Positions 1-13,185 of a stretch of DNA of 64,000 bases are shown here, piece after piece (within the stretch, counting starts at the first letter, position 1; every line of letters starts with the position of its first letter). A program made the translations under genes and the position numbers. Below the pieces are notes generated by a model. That model did not search any database, was not told the DNA's origin, and was given only the letters and a program-made list of their open reading frames with translations. The stretch spans positions 558,001 through 622,000 of the forward strand of contig CM042089.1 of NCBI GenBank assembly GCA_023512835.1, given 5' to 3'. The stretch comes from Taxillus chinensis (Eukaryota > Streptophyta > Magnoliopsida > Santalales > Loranthaceae).

Positions 1-21
1 TATCTCTAAATTGAATTGTCT

Positions 22-49
22 TATATATATATATATATATATATATATA
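22..49. repeat. (TA)n microsatellite
   Basis: About 14 uninterrupted TA units, followed by a short A run. It lies in what is predicted to be the intron after the second visible exon of the minus-strand START-like gene. No coding or regulatory role is visible; positions 1-361 otherwise hold only AT-rich intron-like sequence. Confidence 0.95.
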
Positions 50-361
50 CAAAAAAAAAAAAGCAGGATTTGAAGGACAGATATGACAATGGCCATTACC
101 ACTGGACACTAATTTGTGTTCCACGTAACCATTTTGGAGCCAGTAGTTATATTTTTAACACACTCCCAACTCCCAATCATTCTTGATCTCAAATTACAAA
201 AATACCTACAAAAAGTTCCAAATTAATAAGATTTTTCTAATACTTTTATTTAATATTATTATTATATTTATTCGAAAGTAAATTTTCTAATATTAAAATC
301 CAGAAAAATATTTACGTTGTTATTGGAACACATGTCATGTGGATGATGGGAGGGGACGGAC

Positions 362-984
362 CTTAGCAGCGTCGATGGCGTTAGCGACGGAGACGAACTG
401 TTTTGGGGAGACGGAGGGAAGGATCCAGCGGCTGCGAAAGATGCGAGGGGAGCCGGACGGTCTGCGGCTGCGTTTGGAAACCTCCGCTCCGTTGCCGTAG
501 ATTCCCAGCACCTTCCATCCCTGCTGCTGGTCCGCGTGGTGGTCTTGTTGCTGCTGATGATGACATTGATCGTAATTAGCGCTGCTGCTGCTGCTGCTGT
601 TGTTGTCCTTGTCGTGCCCATCGCCCTCCCCCTCCTCCTCCTCCTCCGACGAGTCCAACCTACCGAAACTGCCAATGTCTCGGTTCGTGTCCCTGAACAG
701 CTTGTTGTTGTTGGTGTTGGTGGTGGGGTCCGAAGCCGACAGCAACTCCTGTATGCAGTTCTCGCTGGCGCAGTAGACGTACCTCCGGAGCGAATCGTCG
801 CTGATTGACCTGGCCGCCGGCCGATGTTAATTCATTGCATCGATCCAGCAAACAAAACAAAACAAAACCCAAAAATTATAAATTTCATGCATAAACCGAA
901 AAAAAAAAGAACAAAAAAAAATACTTGTGTTCATGTGTTTAATTACCATGATCTGGATCGGGGACAACTAGTTGCACTTTTCAT
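362..984 (-). CDS. START/SRPBCC-like plant protein, N-terminal part; gene continues past the left edge
   Basis: Two coding exons are visible: 947-984 and 362-809, joined across intron 810-946 (donor CATG|GTAATT, acceptor GCCAG). The second exon ends at AAG|GTCCGT in phase 0, so the rest lies beyond the left edge. The 162 visible residues begin MKSATSCPRSRSWSIS, then SLRRYVYCASENCIQELLSA. An acidic, Ser- and Gln-rich insert follows, then GWKVLGIYGNGAEVSKR, FRSRWILPSVSPKQF and ANAIDAAK. This order matches my memory of plant START-fold (SRPBCC lipid-binding) proteins sometimes mislabelled 'neuronal PAS domain protein'. I infer binding of a hydrophobic ligand but no residue proves it. The ATG at 984 is chosen because the upstream minus-strand sequence is a CT-rich leader and the splice keeps frame. 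The insert (poly-Glu, poly-Ser, poly-Gln) is unusually long and repetitive. Confidence 0.7.
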
Positions 985-1040
985 GATCCTCGTACAGTTA
1001 AGAAAATTCGGGAAAAAGAAAAACAAACTAGACTAGATAG

Positions 1041-1060
1041 CAGAGAGAGAGAGAGAGAGA
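1041..1060 (-). repeat. (CT)n tract in the 5' leader of the START-like gene
   Basis: Ten GA units on the plus strand read as a pyrimidine-rich CT tract in the predicted 5' UTR, between the TATA box near 1212 and the ATG at 984. CT tracts of this kind are common in plant 5' UTRs. Confidence 0.75.
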
Positions 1061-1208
1061 TCTGGGGGCGAGAAAGGATAGGTATGGTCACATGATTTTC
1101 ATGAACATATAAACACATAAACAAAAATTAGGATTTGAAGGGGGAGGACTGGTAGTGGTTGTGGAGGACGTAGGAGTGTAGAATAAAATGGGGGCCCAGA
1201 CTTAAAGC

Positions 1209-1215
1209 ATTTATA
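1209..1215 (-). promoter_or_regulatory. TATA box of the START-like gene
   Basis: Minus-strand GGCTATAAATGC is a good plant TATA box about 225 bp upstream of the proposed ATG at 984. Transcription would start near 1180. The CT-rich leader downstream supports the assignment. Confidence 0.6.
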
Positions 1216-1347
1216 GCCATTGCCCATTATTATAGGACTTAGGACATAACCCATTACCCATTATTATATTAAGTATAATAAGAAGAGCCACTTGAAGAAA
1301 TGAAAAATCTGGAACCCATCATTAAACCTGTACTGGATTCAGATCCC

Positions 1348-1402
<55 letters not shown>

Positions 1403-4400
1403 CAAGAAAAAGTGGTGGCCTGGTCTCAACTAACGCTATAAAATGGACATGATGGGGATAAATATGCACATGACGTGCTTTCCTGGCTGTTCCTCGTTGC
1501 TTTTCAAAAAACCAAAAAACAATCCAAAAAAAAAGAGGAAAGAAATGATATGTTGAATTTTATTTTATTTTATTTGTACCATCTGCTCAGAAGTGATAAT
1601 TTTAGTGATTGGGACAAACTTTCATATCTGTTTTTCATGGAAAATATTAGAAAACCAACTGGAACAGTTGGATTGACCAGGAAACATTAGTTTTGCCATC
1701 ATTTCTTAACCAGCTTCGATCTTCCGTGACACACACGACACACACACACACACACACTCTATAGGACTAGGAGAGGGCCCTTTTACCCTAGCCATCGTGA
1801 ATGCAGGTGGTCACGGTCTCTTCCTCTTTCTCAATGAAAGCCTACCCCCACATCCCATCGATCCACGTCTCAAATCTCTCCAACAACACTTTTTTACCTG
1901 CCCAACCAAACATGGACGAGTCACAAAAAAGGACGCCAAACCGAGAACTCAGAAACGTGCAGAAGCAACATGCATATGCTCGCAGTCGCCGATCCCCTTC
2001 GATCCCAAACTTGCGCAAATGCCACTGTATATACCCAAACATCTTCAGAGGAAATCGCCGCATGCATCTCACTCTATACTAATGCCACGATGCCTCTGCG
2101 ATATTGTCGGAATTATAATCCTAACGTTAGGTTAGTTCCCTATATATATGTTATATATAGCTACCGCCCAAACATGAAAATAAGACTAGATTGACTAATC
2201 CCACTTTATTCAACTAATAGTAGAATCAGCACGTTCTCGAGTAACGTTCATTCGTTTTTTTTTTCTACTTAAATTCACTTTTGTATTTGACTTTGTAGAT
2301 AAAATAAGCGGTTTTCGATCAAATTATATATTTAAGTAGATGTAAAATTAAGCACCTATATTTTACATGTACCACCCAACTCTATCTTCATGGGCAATCT
2401 TTAAGTTAAACAAAAACTTCATATTCACATATGGTTATGAATACTGCTATTGTTGGTGGTTACTGTTTTGATAACAACAATTAGCCGAGGAAATTTTGGC
2501 GTGTGATAAGAGATCAAAGTTGTTATTCTTAAAAATATTTTACTTATATTTTATATAATAACATATGAGAAAGAATACAATAATTAAATTAATTCTTATT
2601 TTTGCGTTTGATAAACACAAAAGGAAAGGAAATAATGTTACATTAGCTGATTACTCTCATGGTATTAAATAATTACTGTAAATAAGATAATTAAAATTTT
2701 AATTGTACCCTTTCGTCTAATTATACTACTAAAATACTTGTACTGAAAATTTTAATTATTTATTTTAAAAAGTTTTCTAATTGAATTTGCTCACAAACTA
2801 AACTAACCGTTAGATCATTATGAAATTTTACAAGCAACACGGAAATTTACATGAATATTCAATCTAACGGTCACTTTTAAAAACAAATATCAACAAAATA
2901 ACATACTAAAAAAGTTTGTATGGTGCAGACTTGAAACAATATTCCTATCATCAAACAATAATTATCATCAAATATTCTTATCATCAAACAATAATTATCT
3001 TAAAAGGTCACCCAAAACATGAGCCCTTACACATAATATTTTTTCCTCAACGTTAAAATTAATGGTAAATTATTAATTTCTTTATCTTAAATATAAAACT
3101 TCAATATTTATTTTTAAAAATGTGATGTAACTAGACAAAGTCTAATTTTTCTTAAAAGTTTTGATTGTATAGCTAAATAACGAAAGTAATAATCTAAAAG
3201 TTATATGTTTTAAAATTATATAGATTTAATAAAAGAACCTTATTTAAGGAAACAGAAATAATCTAATGCGATAATAACATAATTAGTGAATAGTGTTAAA
3301 ATCATAATTAAATTAAATTCATTATATTATCTAAGTAAATATAATTTGAATTTTATGGGAAAAAATTAATAAGTTTAAATTTAATATTTTTGAAGGATAA
3401 TAAAATCAAAATATGTTATTATATCTTGTAATTATTTTAATAATTAAATTTAGATTAAATAGAAATACTTAATGCATAAACAACTAATACATTTAAATCC
3501 AATGTATTATATAATTATAAGTGAGAATTTTAAATGGTAATTTCAAAAAATCAGGGGTTGTTACCAAAAATGTTAATATATATAAGTCATACTACATTGA
3601 GAACATGAAGTCAAATTTTTATTATGAGAATTTACAATCTAAATCATTAGATCAGTATTTAACTTTTCATATTATATTTTCATTTAAGTATAACAAAGCT
3701 ATAATGAATTACTATAATAAAAGTATAATTAAATGAAAGTTGAATCTAAACTATTAGTTACAGTATTAATAATTTATATTCAAATTCTCACGATAAAAGC
3801 TAGAGATCACACAAACTCTCTCTCTATATATAAATGATAACTATTGATTATATGTTCACACATGTATGTAATAGTAGTGTTAAAGTCAGATTTGGCTTAT
3901 ATGATTGTTCATATGAAAGTTAAATTGTATGATTGTTCTCAAATTCATCATTATTCATTCATATGAAAATTATGGAGCCTGAAATCTAATTTTATTCTTC
4001 GCTCAATGTAAGTTTTTCTTTTTCCTTTTTTCTCATCATAAGTCTACTTAATTAGATTTGTAATTTTCTATGTATCATTTTGATTTGATATTCAAAGAAG
4101 GACAAAAAAGTCAAGAAATAAATTTCTAGAAAATAGAAAAAGGATTTTTTTTGGGAGTTCTAGTTGTTTTTGTGGTATAAATTATAGGTGTTTTGAGGAG
4201 CAAAATCAAATGAAAATGACAATTGAAGAAACTCTAACGCTATAACAGCAAATGTTTTGAGGGTAAAGGAAAATCACAATAACTTCAGAAACTAACACCT
4301 TGGCCTTGAAGTGCAGTTCCACATCATTGCTACTCATCAGCATGACAATAATATTTTTGAAACATATTTACGCCAACATGATTTAAACTCTTGAGTTAAT

Positions 4401-5148
4401 GGATTTGCATGCCAGTGTCAAACACATTTTTTTTGGTGTGTTTAATCCCAAAAGTTTATAAATAAGACTAGTTTTATTTATATTGTAACCATCTAATTAA
4501 CATGATTCCTTGTTTGCAATGCTATATGATGAGAGTTTTTTTGCTATAGTTTTTTGCTACATGATTCCTTGTTTGCTATAGTTTTTTTTTTTTTGGTGTT
4601 TTTAGTGTTTTAAATAATTTTAAAGGCTTCATTACCTTGAATGATTTTTTGATGCGCGTTTATTTTTAGCCTGTTGACAACTCATAGTCTCATACCAAGG
4701 AAAATGACATATCAATTGTGGTCCTGTTGTAGAATTAGTGCTTCTTTATTTCATAGATATTAATGTCATTCAAATATCGATAGAGAATTAGTGCTTTATT
4801 TCATAGAACATTTAATAGATTTCACATTGTTGTGAACATATTATTTAATTGAGAAAATCCTATCACTTCTATAAATTAAATAATCTACCTTATGATTCAT
4901 GGAATTGCATGAATTTCTTGTGAAAACATAAAACCCTAAACAACTCTTATCTTTAATTTCCCTATTTTAGCATTTCTATTAATATGATTAGCTTTTCTCA
5001 TTTTACTTTGTAGTTTTCTTCCAATGTAATTTGGATCTATCTAGATTAAGTTAGAGTTAATTATATTTGAAAGAAGAAGTAAAAAAGTAGTGGATTAATT
5101 CCAAGCAATGCAATACACATGATATTTAGAAACTATTATAAATTTACA
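1216..5148. other. AT-rich intergenic region, no gene seen
   Basis: It holds a pure (AT)n tract at 1351-1401 and an AC tract near 1729-1757. A GC-richer stretch at 1780-2130 has short overlapping reading frames without family resemblance. An inverted pair near 2806-2875 (AACCGTTAGAT / ATCTAACGGT) looks like a decayed MITE. Small local duplications occur near 2945-3000, 4500-4580 and 4740-4810. No ORF with coding character was found. Confidence 0.7.
1351..1401. repeat. (AT)n microsatellite
   Basis: About 25 perfect AT units in the intergenic DNA upstream of the START-like gene. A likely polymorphic simple repeat with no associated gene. Confidence 0.95.
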
Positions 5149-5347
5149 CTTTATAAATTTATCAGACAGATAATGATTCATTTCATAATTCAAACGCGTT
5201 AAGACCCTAAGATTGCCCCAGGAAGCCTTTTGCTTGCAGCCGCAGGCTCTCCACTGTTTCGCGCACAGGATCCTCAGCCAGAGTGAAGTCCATCCCCGAG
5301 TCCACCAATCTCTTTGATGCATCTCTGCATGTTACTAGACGTGGTTG
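5149..5347 (-). pseudogene. Tandem copy (distal) of the last exon of the CCR-like gene plus 3' flank
   Basis: A 199-bp unit repeats the terminal exon and downstream sequence of the adjacent CCR-like gene. Read on the minus strand it stays open through CRDASKRLVDSGMDFTLAED, then ETVESLRLQAKGFLGQ, and stops at TAG. Compared with the functional exon it lacks the first ~20 bases and the splice acceptor, carries an in-frame CGG CTG insertion (RL), and has several substitutions in the MDLGLVFTPVED stretch. It is an exon-only fragment, so it is called a pseudogene piece. Whether it could act as an alternative terminal exon is not shown. Confidence 0.8.
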
Positions 5348-5546
5348 GATTTATAAATTTATCAGACAGATAATGATACATTTCATAATTCAAACGCTTA
5401 AGACCCTAAGATTGCCCCAGGAAGCCTTTTGCTTGCAGCCGCAGGCTCTCCACTGTTTCGCGCACAGGATCCTCAGCCAGAGTGAAGTCCATCCCCAAGT
5501 CCACCAATCTCTATGATGCATCTCTGCATGTTACTAGACCTGGTTG
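5348..5546 (-). pseudogene. Tandem copy (proximal) of the last exon of the CCR-like gene, with a stop
   Basis: Second 199-bp unit, directly abutting the first and nearly identical to it. The minus-strand frame PGLVTCRDAS is followed by TAG where the intact exon and the other copy have AAG (Lys), so it cannot encode the normal C-terminus. It shares the RL insertion and the FLGQ ending with the distal copy, so the two were amplified from a common intermediate rather than independently from the functional exon. Confidence 0.8.
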
Positions 5547-5596
5547 GATTTATAAATTTATCAGACAGATAATGATACATTTCATAATTCAAACGC

Positions 5597-7469
5597 TTAA
5601 GACCCTAAGATTGGTCCCAGGAAGCCTTTTGCTTGCAGGCTCTCCACTGTTTCACGTACAGCATCCTCGACCGGTGTAAACACCAGTCCCAAGTCCATCA
5701 GTCTCTTTGATGCATCTCTGCATGCCACTAGACCAGGTTGAGTCTCCCCTGTAAATCTGCAAAAATGAAGCCAGGCAATACATTAAACTTGATGTCATCA
5801 GTCATGTAATTTGTTCACATGCCTGACTAGGAGCCTTTCTTCACCTTCAAAACAAATCTAACACCCATTTTGGCTATGTCAGACGTGTTCCAGTTCACAG
5901 TAACTGTGTTTCTGGGGTGGCTAAGAATAGAATAATGGCCAATAGAACAATGCTCATTTTAAACCAGAAATCCCAAAAAAATGGCAATAAATAAATAGAT
6001 AAATTGGGTCTTAGGCATCAACATGTTGTAAAGCTGAGGCTCAACAATGCAAGGAAACTGGGATGGGATTAGGTTCCTACAAAAAACAATGATCGACATA
6101 GAGCATCATTCTTACACGTGAAGCAGCATTTAACTTCAATGTAGGCTGCCGATTACTTCAGAATTATCAATTCCCCTACAAGTAGGAGGCATTGGGATTC
6201 TAGTTTATTGTACTTCTTAAAATTTTCTTCCTTGGCATCATTTCAGATCAGAGAAAACTCAAGAGTCAAAGTGATTAGAAAACCTAGACCTATCAGTGCA
6301 AGACGCAACCCACATGCAAGATCTAATGCCATTGTTTTCGTTAAATGCATAACCAAAAACCAACATCTTTTTCATGTCACCGAGCCAAACATATCCGCCA
6401 AAACATATCTTGAATACTCATCGAAATGGAAAGGGATAAAAAACCTGTGTACAGGAAACTCCGGGAAAAGCCGGGATACCCGGTCAGCAAAATCACCGAA
6501 CTGATAGATACCATTTGTGCAGAGATATCTACCAGACACATCAGGTGTTTCGAACAGCAGTACATGTGCCTTTGCCACATCCTTAACATGCACAGCCCCC
6601 AACCAGTGATACTCCTGAGTGTTCTTCGATCCCTGCAATAGTTGCTGCAGCACAGCACAGCTGGCATTCAAGTTAGGTTGCAAGAGCGAGCCAAGGCATG
6701 TCGCCGGATGGATTGCCACGATATCCATTCCATGCTTCTCAGCGAATTCCCATGCTGCTTTCTCTGCTAGTGTCTTGGACACTGGGTACCATTTCTGCAG
6801 CATTCAGAAGAAAATCACTTTGGAGATAAACAACAACATCGATCTTCAGTGGACGAAAACCCAAATCGAAGAAGAAACAACTAATTTCCATTATAAAGGA
6901 AAGAAAACAGCTTGTTATTTTTAAGGTATAAAGGAGAGAAGGGCGGGTGGTTGGAGAGGCTACATACAAACCTGTCGAGATTTGCAGTAGTCAATATCGG
7001 TCCAAGACGACTCATCAAAACGCTTGTCGGAAGGCCAGGAGGGGTTGGGAACGATGGCGGAGATGGACGACGTGAGGACCACGCGCCGAACACCGAACCT
7101 CTTGGCGGCGTTGAGGACGTTGACGGTACCCCGCACGGCCGGGTCCAGCAGCTCCCGCTCCGGATCGACAGGGTCCTCCAGGCTGCACGGAGACGCCACG
7201 TGGAAGACCCCGACGCAGCCCTGCACCGCCTTGGCCACCGCGTCGCCATCGAGCAAATCGGCCTCGAACACCACCACCCGAGTGTCGCCACCGTCGCAGG
7301 AGGAGAGGCGGTGCAGGTGGGAGGCGTCGGTGCCGGGGAAGACGGAGGCGTGGATGGTGTCGTAGCCTCGCTGGAGAAGAGTCCGCACAATCCACGAACC
7401 GATGAATCCGTTAGCTCCGGTCACGCATACTGTCGGCGTCTCCTTGTCTCTCTCCTCAACGGCCGACAT
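5597..7469 (-). CDS. Cinnamoyl-CoA reductase-like NAD(P)H-dependent reductase
   Basis: Exons 6972-7469, 6445-6794 and 5597-5756 join in frame to give 335 aa, normal for the CCR/DFR extended short-chain dehydrogenases. The Rossmann motif VTGANGFIGSW is at residues 16-26. LTSSISAI carries the Ser region and the catalytic YPVSK is at 169-173 (Tyr169, Lys173). The C-terminus is RDASKRLMDLGLVFTPVED...KGFLGPILGS. The lignin-pathway CCR signature KNWYCYGK is replaced by KWYPVSKT, so this is a CCR-like member: substrate unknown, probably an acyl-CoA or carbonyl compound reduced in the cytosol. The ATG at 7469 is used because the frame upstream to 7616 contains only a GTG and reads low-complexity leader. 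Junctions are CAG|GTTTGT, ACAG|GTTTTT and TTTTGCAG|ATTTAC. Introns are 177 and 688 bp. Exon 1 is markedly GC-rich. Two damaged copies of exon 3 lie just downstream. Confidence 0.92.
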
Positions 7470-10400
7470 CTCCGGCGACAGCCTCCCTACCCCTCCGTCG
7501 GATCTGTCTGTCACTCCAATTATCTGGGGGGTGGGGGGCTTGGTACGATCTGGTTGCAACGGCGTAGTGCCGCGCGCAGATGGAGATGAGCTGGTTGCAA
7601 TGGAAGTGGGTGACACAGCGGTTGAAGTTCGCGCTTGGTGGGTTGCGGTGTCGCTGGCGAGGGATCTGCAGGCGGATTTGGCAAATGCAGAGAGCGTAGA
7701 GAGACGGGCGGCGATGGAGACCGGAGAGAGATGGGGAATTTTATTTTATTTTATTTTATTTTTTAAAATCCTAACGCGTCTAAACGGCGTCATTTTGACT
7801 CACAAGAGGATTTGAGCCCATTTAAACCAGCCCGTTGGAGATGCTCAGCAGGCCTTTTATGCCCAGCCCAGTATTCTTACAAAGACCACTTTTTCTTCTT
7901 TTTTTGTGTTTTTTTGATGGGTGATCGCCATCCAAGGAGTACACGGACAGACGTAGTGCTTGTCAGGAGATGGGCCTCCATTGTCGGCCCATACATAACG
8001 CCCATTGTCCTTCCCAGAGCCTCTCGGCCCTGGCACTGCTAGAGAAGAGACCAGAGACAGCATCATGCTTCTCCTGTCCTGTCAACAGCTTACCCAAAAA
8101 ACGTTACTAACTGTTTGGTTGCGTTGGGATATTAGTACTCGTACCGACCTTATGATAGCGAGAAGACTCAAGTGGGGAAAATGTCGGCAGTAGGATTGGT
8201 AAGGAGCATTAATCAGGGGTGATGTCGGTGACCAATTAAAAATGGCATTTGGCGATTGTAGACCGAAATCTCTCCTCTGTAGGGGACGTAATTTGGTTGC
8301 GTCTGCAAGTCTTTGACAGGCCATGTTGTGAGGAATGATGTCTCAATATTGATATTACTTTATTTCCCTAATTTGTCTTGTCCTGTGAGGAAATGATGTC
8401 TCAGAGACTCTCTCCAACCATTTGTTAATTCTGATGACTATAGCTACGAGTTCTACGTACTCTCTATCGCTCTTTAATTCTCTCAAAGCTGCACTCGTGG
8501 CCTGCAGTGGACATGCAACCGACCTCGCGGCAATATAATAAAAATATTATCAAAAGTGTGCGTGTTTTGGGGAAAATGTACTAATCATCCTGGCTGGTGT
8601 TCTAAAATCATAAGTAGTTCTAAAATCATTTTTGGTATAGCTTAAATTATTGTAATGAAGATTTTTATTTTGTTTTTTAGAGTTGCCATCAATCAAATAA
8701 GATGTAATTGATCACTTAATACATGAATATTCAAAATTGATATTTATCTTGAGTAATGTTACATGCAAGTATATTTTATATTAAACTATATAGTAACACC
8801 TTCATTGTTAGATTAATAATAATTCTTTTTAAAAAAATTTATTCATTCCAATGTAAAAGTAGAAAGTGTTTATACTTGTTTTAACTTGGTTAAAAAACTT
8901 TTATTTAATGTAAGCACAATAAAATCTAATGATGAATAATTTTTTCCCAGATAATAATGAGTAGTCATTACTACTTTACCCAATTGCTTTTGAATTTGGT
9001 TTTATTTAAGTTTTTTTTTTTGGAAAATATTAGAAAAACATATATCCCTTGTGGCAAAAAGTTTTTAAAATACCTGTTTTAACATGCCCACAAAAATAGA
9101 GAAAAACATTTGACATAAATTTTTTTGTCTAAATAATTATAACTAGATATTGATTATTTAAAGTTAAGATTACTTGAATCGATTTCTAAAAGATGATTTT
9201 TTTCCTGTTTTTTATCTCTAGTTTTTTTGTTGGTTCTAGTATTTTTGACTATTTTTGTTTTAATTTTTTTGGTTCTTAAAGTTTTTTTGTTTGGATTTTA
9301 TTTTTTTTTATCTTTTAAATTTTTAATAATTTGAATTTAATTTAATAATTTCATATTTTAAAAAAATAATTTCATTATTCTAATTTTGATGCTTAGATGT
9401 TGGATATAGGTTTACATACCTTATCTAATGATAAAAACTACCTTTTAATAGGCTAAGTTTACATTTGTGAATTGTTTTTAAAAGTTACATTGAATTTAAA
9501 CGTTAAAAAAAGATTTGAAGAGTAAAGAATCAGTGACAAAATCCAATCAAGTGTAAAAGGATATTTTACATCACATTCACATTATCTAATTATCTACACG
9601 CACACAACAGTTGCGATTAGTAAACACGCAAACCTAATGTTTAACATTAATTACTAAGTATTTAGATTTAATTCCTAATAATTTAAATCAAATTATACTT
9701 TTTAATTAGTGAATTATCTTACTAAATAGGTAAATCTAATTATTTATTCTACTTTTTAGAGTCGTGTTACTTATTCACACAAACATAATTATTAAGTCAA
9801 ATGGTTTAATCTAATATTTAATTACGCATTATTTATAATTGGTTGATCTAATTACTAATCGTTCATTAATTATCTAATTACTAAATCTAATTACACATGT
9901 TAATAATCTAATTTCAAATGTGCTAATTATTAAATCTATTACTTTAACTTAATTAATAGTCATTTAATTACTAATTTAATTATTTGACAAAGTTACTAAT
10001 TATTTAAATCAAATTATAAAAATTAATTTTTTACATTAGCTAAGCAAATACATTAAAAAAACTAATTAAATAAAAGTAATATTACATACAAATATATTAT
10101 GTAGGTTAACAGTGTGGGTACACTTTTATTGCTTTAGGATTAATATTATTTTTTTAAAAAAAATTTATTCATTGGCAGAGAGTATTATACAAATTACATG
10201 CCCAATATATTTGTGGACAAATTTTTTCTTAAAGTAACTATCTAATATTGGTTATCCTAGCTAGGACTCATTTTTTCCCCTATATTTCAACTACTTGATT
10301 ACTCGTGTTTATCATATTTTTTTTTCTTTTTATTAATTTTCATGAAATACAACTGAAAAGAAAACACTATTTCATTCTTTCATACTAAATACAAATCTTC

Positions 10401-13182
10401 TTCTTATAGAATCAGAAATTAAATCATAACCCCAATTGAAGTAACCAAACCAAAACCCAAAACCACACATACTAAACATCCACTTAATTTCCTTTATAAT
10501 ATTAGATATTTGGTGGTAGCTAGGTTTAGTTTTTGGGTATGGTCTTTTTGTAGATTTTGTCTGCATGTTTTTTTTTCACTGCATATATTGAATATATAAT
10601 TATTTTCCTTTCATTAATAGAGTATATAGATTTTTATTAGGTTACTCATCTAGATGATTCGCATAAGATTAAGTTAAATACGAAGGCTTTGGTGAATATT
10701 CATACCACGCGCTTGTTCGGGGAGACACACACACATATATAAAAGATTATAATTGTTGATTCGCTGCAGGAGTTATTGCAATTAAGTTCGTTTTTAAGTA
10801 ACGTGATAACAGGACGACTGTACGGTTTTGTGCCCCAGATGACAACAATGTGTTGAGGATTAATGATTCTGTGGGTGCTTTGATTTTTTGTCTTACATGA
10901 CTGGATTTGGGTAATGGATGAGGAGGCAGAACTCACGGGATACCTGGATATGGATTCCAAATTAAGAGACGGAAGAAACGTCCAACCACCTTTTATGGTT
11001 TTTGCATTGGTCAGCGGACCACACAAACCCAGACAGAGACTGAAATTAATGGGGTCAAGGGCTGCTGCTTCTAGCTTCTTCTTCTTCTTCTTCTTCTTCT
11101 CTATACGCCATATGGGTGTGGTAGGTTCTGTTGAGGGATTATCATTTCCCTCGTATTATATATATCGTTAGAACTATCTTATCTTATCCATCAAATTAAT
11201 ATTAGTTAATAAAACTCTCTAATTTTTGGTCGTTAGCTTTCAGATTCTAATATTATGTTAGATTTATACTTGTATTATTCATGTTATAAAGATCTCTGTT
11301 ACATTTAATTGCCGGTGAATCAAATTTAGTGAATAATTATTTCCATTAATGAAAATTAATGGAGGATCAACTCAGTCCTCTCAAGCTTCTGCTCTCTCTA
11401 TATGTCTGATATGTTGTCCATGTATACTGCATTAATTAAATGGCGTAATCTTTGATATTTTGGTAATCAAAACTATAATCTTTGAGGGTTAGTCTAATCA
11501 TTCTCGTGATCAGATAAATTAATTGGGAACATATAATTATTTGATGAACTTAAACCTGCTAAGGCAAATTATCCAGTTTTTACTGTCTAACAAAGCTCAG
11601 CCAGCCTCATACTCACCCGTTCAACGGCTCATTTAATTAATTTTTGAAAACACACGACACAACACACTCACACATTTATGGAGCATGGAGAAGGACTAGT
11701 CTCTGATCAGCTGGCGGTCAAGTCAGACAGTCAAGAGATGCTGTAATGACTTCCTTAAATGATCATCAACAAACTCAACACTACACTACACTATATTCCA
11801 ACGCTTCCACCGCCAGTCCTTAACTGACACATTCAATTCAGTATGGAAGATGTGTATGAAAGCAAGCAGAGAGGAGGTGAGAATGTGACATTAGTAGCAT
11901 GCGCAGTGCGTGTAGTAGATGTGTTTCTTTCATATTTTCTTAGTTTATGGCTTTGCTTTTGAATTTGTTCTGCCATTTTCCCATAAAAAGTATGAGAATT
12001 GTTTTGTAACTGCGAACATCACGGCTATCATTTTACTGACTTTTCCGGAATCAGGCTATCTGAATGCGTATCGACATGTCAAATTGTAAATTATATTTTA
12101 TTTTTTTTACAAATGAGACGACATTGTAATATATTATCACCCGATTATCACATCAATTATTTATGAATGACATTGTAATATATTAATATAGTCATACTAT
12201 ATATATATAAACACTTAATTAATGGTTTATAAGAATAATTAAGATAATTTAATCCTAATTTATACCGAAGCATGCATTTTTCGAGGTCCTTGTGTTTTTA
12301 TACAACGCTTTAAGTAATTAATATAGTCTAGTATAACAAAAACAATTTTATAAATATTAATATTTTTTGTTTTTGCAGTATAATAATAATAATTTACACA
12401 TAATTTTATAAATATTAAAATCTTTTGTTTTGTTAGTTAAAATAAAAATAAAAATTAACATTTTAATGAATTTTACAATCAAAATTTTTGTAGAGATGTA
12501 TAGACCCATTTTTCATTAACATGACTAATGACAATTTCCAACCTCGATGTGTATAAAAAAAATATAATACTTGAATTCAATATGTGAAATGGGACCTCAA
12601 TGGTAGATGTGTATAACAAAATAAAATATTTGCATCCAATATGTAAAGTACAATGTTATATCTTAAAGCTATGACAACTTTCAAATATATTGTGTCCATC
12701 AAATGTTTTACCAATACCAGTTCGTTGAAATAATTTAAACATGCGAAGAATCTACAACCCAAACATAAAAAAAAAAAAAAAAAAGTATTGGGCTTTATTA
12801 TTATTAGTCTCGTCATGGTGGTCCATTTACATCTAGTATGACAAATCTTTATACCCGAAAATCACAATGACCAAAATATGTTAGCAGTGTGAGAAATATA
12901 AACATAAAAAAATTAAAAATTATTGAATTTATAGATCATGATTCATTAAGTATCAAAATGAACTCTCTTTTTTTCCTTTCTCTTTTTCCCTCTCTTTTAA
13001 TTTGGCTTTTTTTTTCAAAAGTAGGTATACAATGCATGTTTTATTTATACTTACTTAAATCTAGACCTTTATAATTAGTGTTATATGTAAGAGCTTGAAA
13101 TGGTTATTGAGTTTGATCTGCAATATTAAAAATTTTATTAATCATTTAATCTCAAATAGTTAGATCTCACCCATGTAATAAT
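7470..13182. other. Intergenic region, no gene seen
   Basis: The first ~250 bp are the leader and promoter side of the CCR-like gene. At about 7832-7847 the sequence CCGTTGGAGATGCTC is the typical inner end of a plant MITE whose other end is not visible. Near 8112 and 8292 the motif TTTGGTTGCG occurs as a direct pair. From 8500 on the DNA is AT-rich; similar fragments starting GTAATGTTACATGCA / GTAATATTACATACA near 8755 and 10075 look like remnants of one MITE family. A (TTC)n tract is at 11076-11100. No convincing exon was found. Confidence 0.65.
11076..11100. repeat. (TTC)n microsatellite
   Basis: Eight TTC units in intergenic DNA. They produce an artificial poly-Phe reading frame that is not a gene. 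Confidence 0.9.
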
Positions 13183-13185
13183 TTA

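Noticed and set aside
1797..2135. Overlapping frames on both strands in a GC-richer patch
   Set aside because: All three frames are open by chance; no conserved motif, no start context and no plausible exon partners.
7470..7616. Upstream extension of the CCR-like protein
   Set aside because: The frame is open but begins only with GTG; the sequence is low-complexity leader, and the ATG at 7469 gives the normal family N-terminus.
10914..11171. Plus-strand frame containing a poly-Phe run
   Set aside because: It spans the (TTC)n microsatellite and has no similarity to a known protein.
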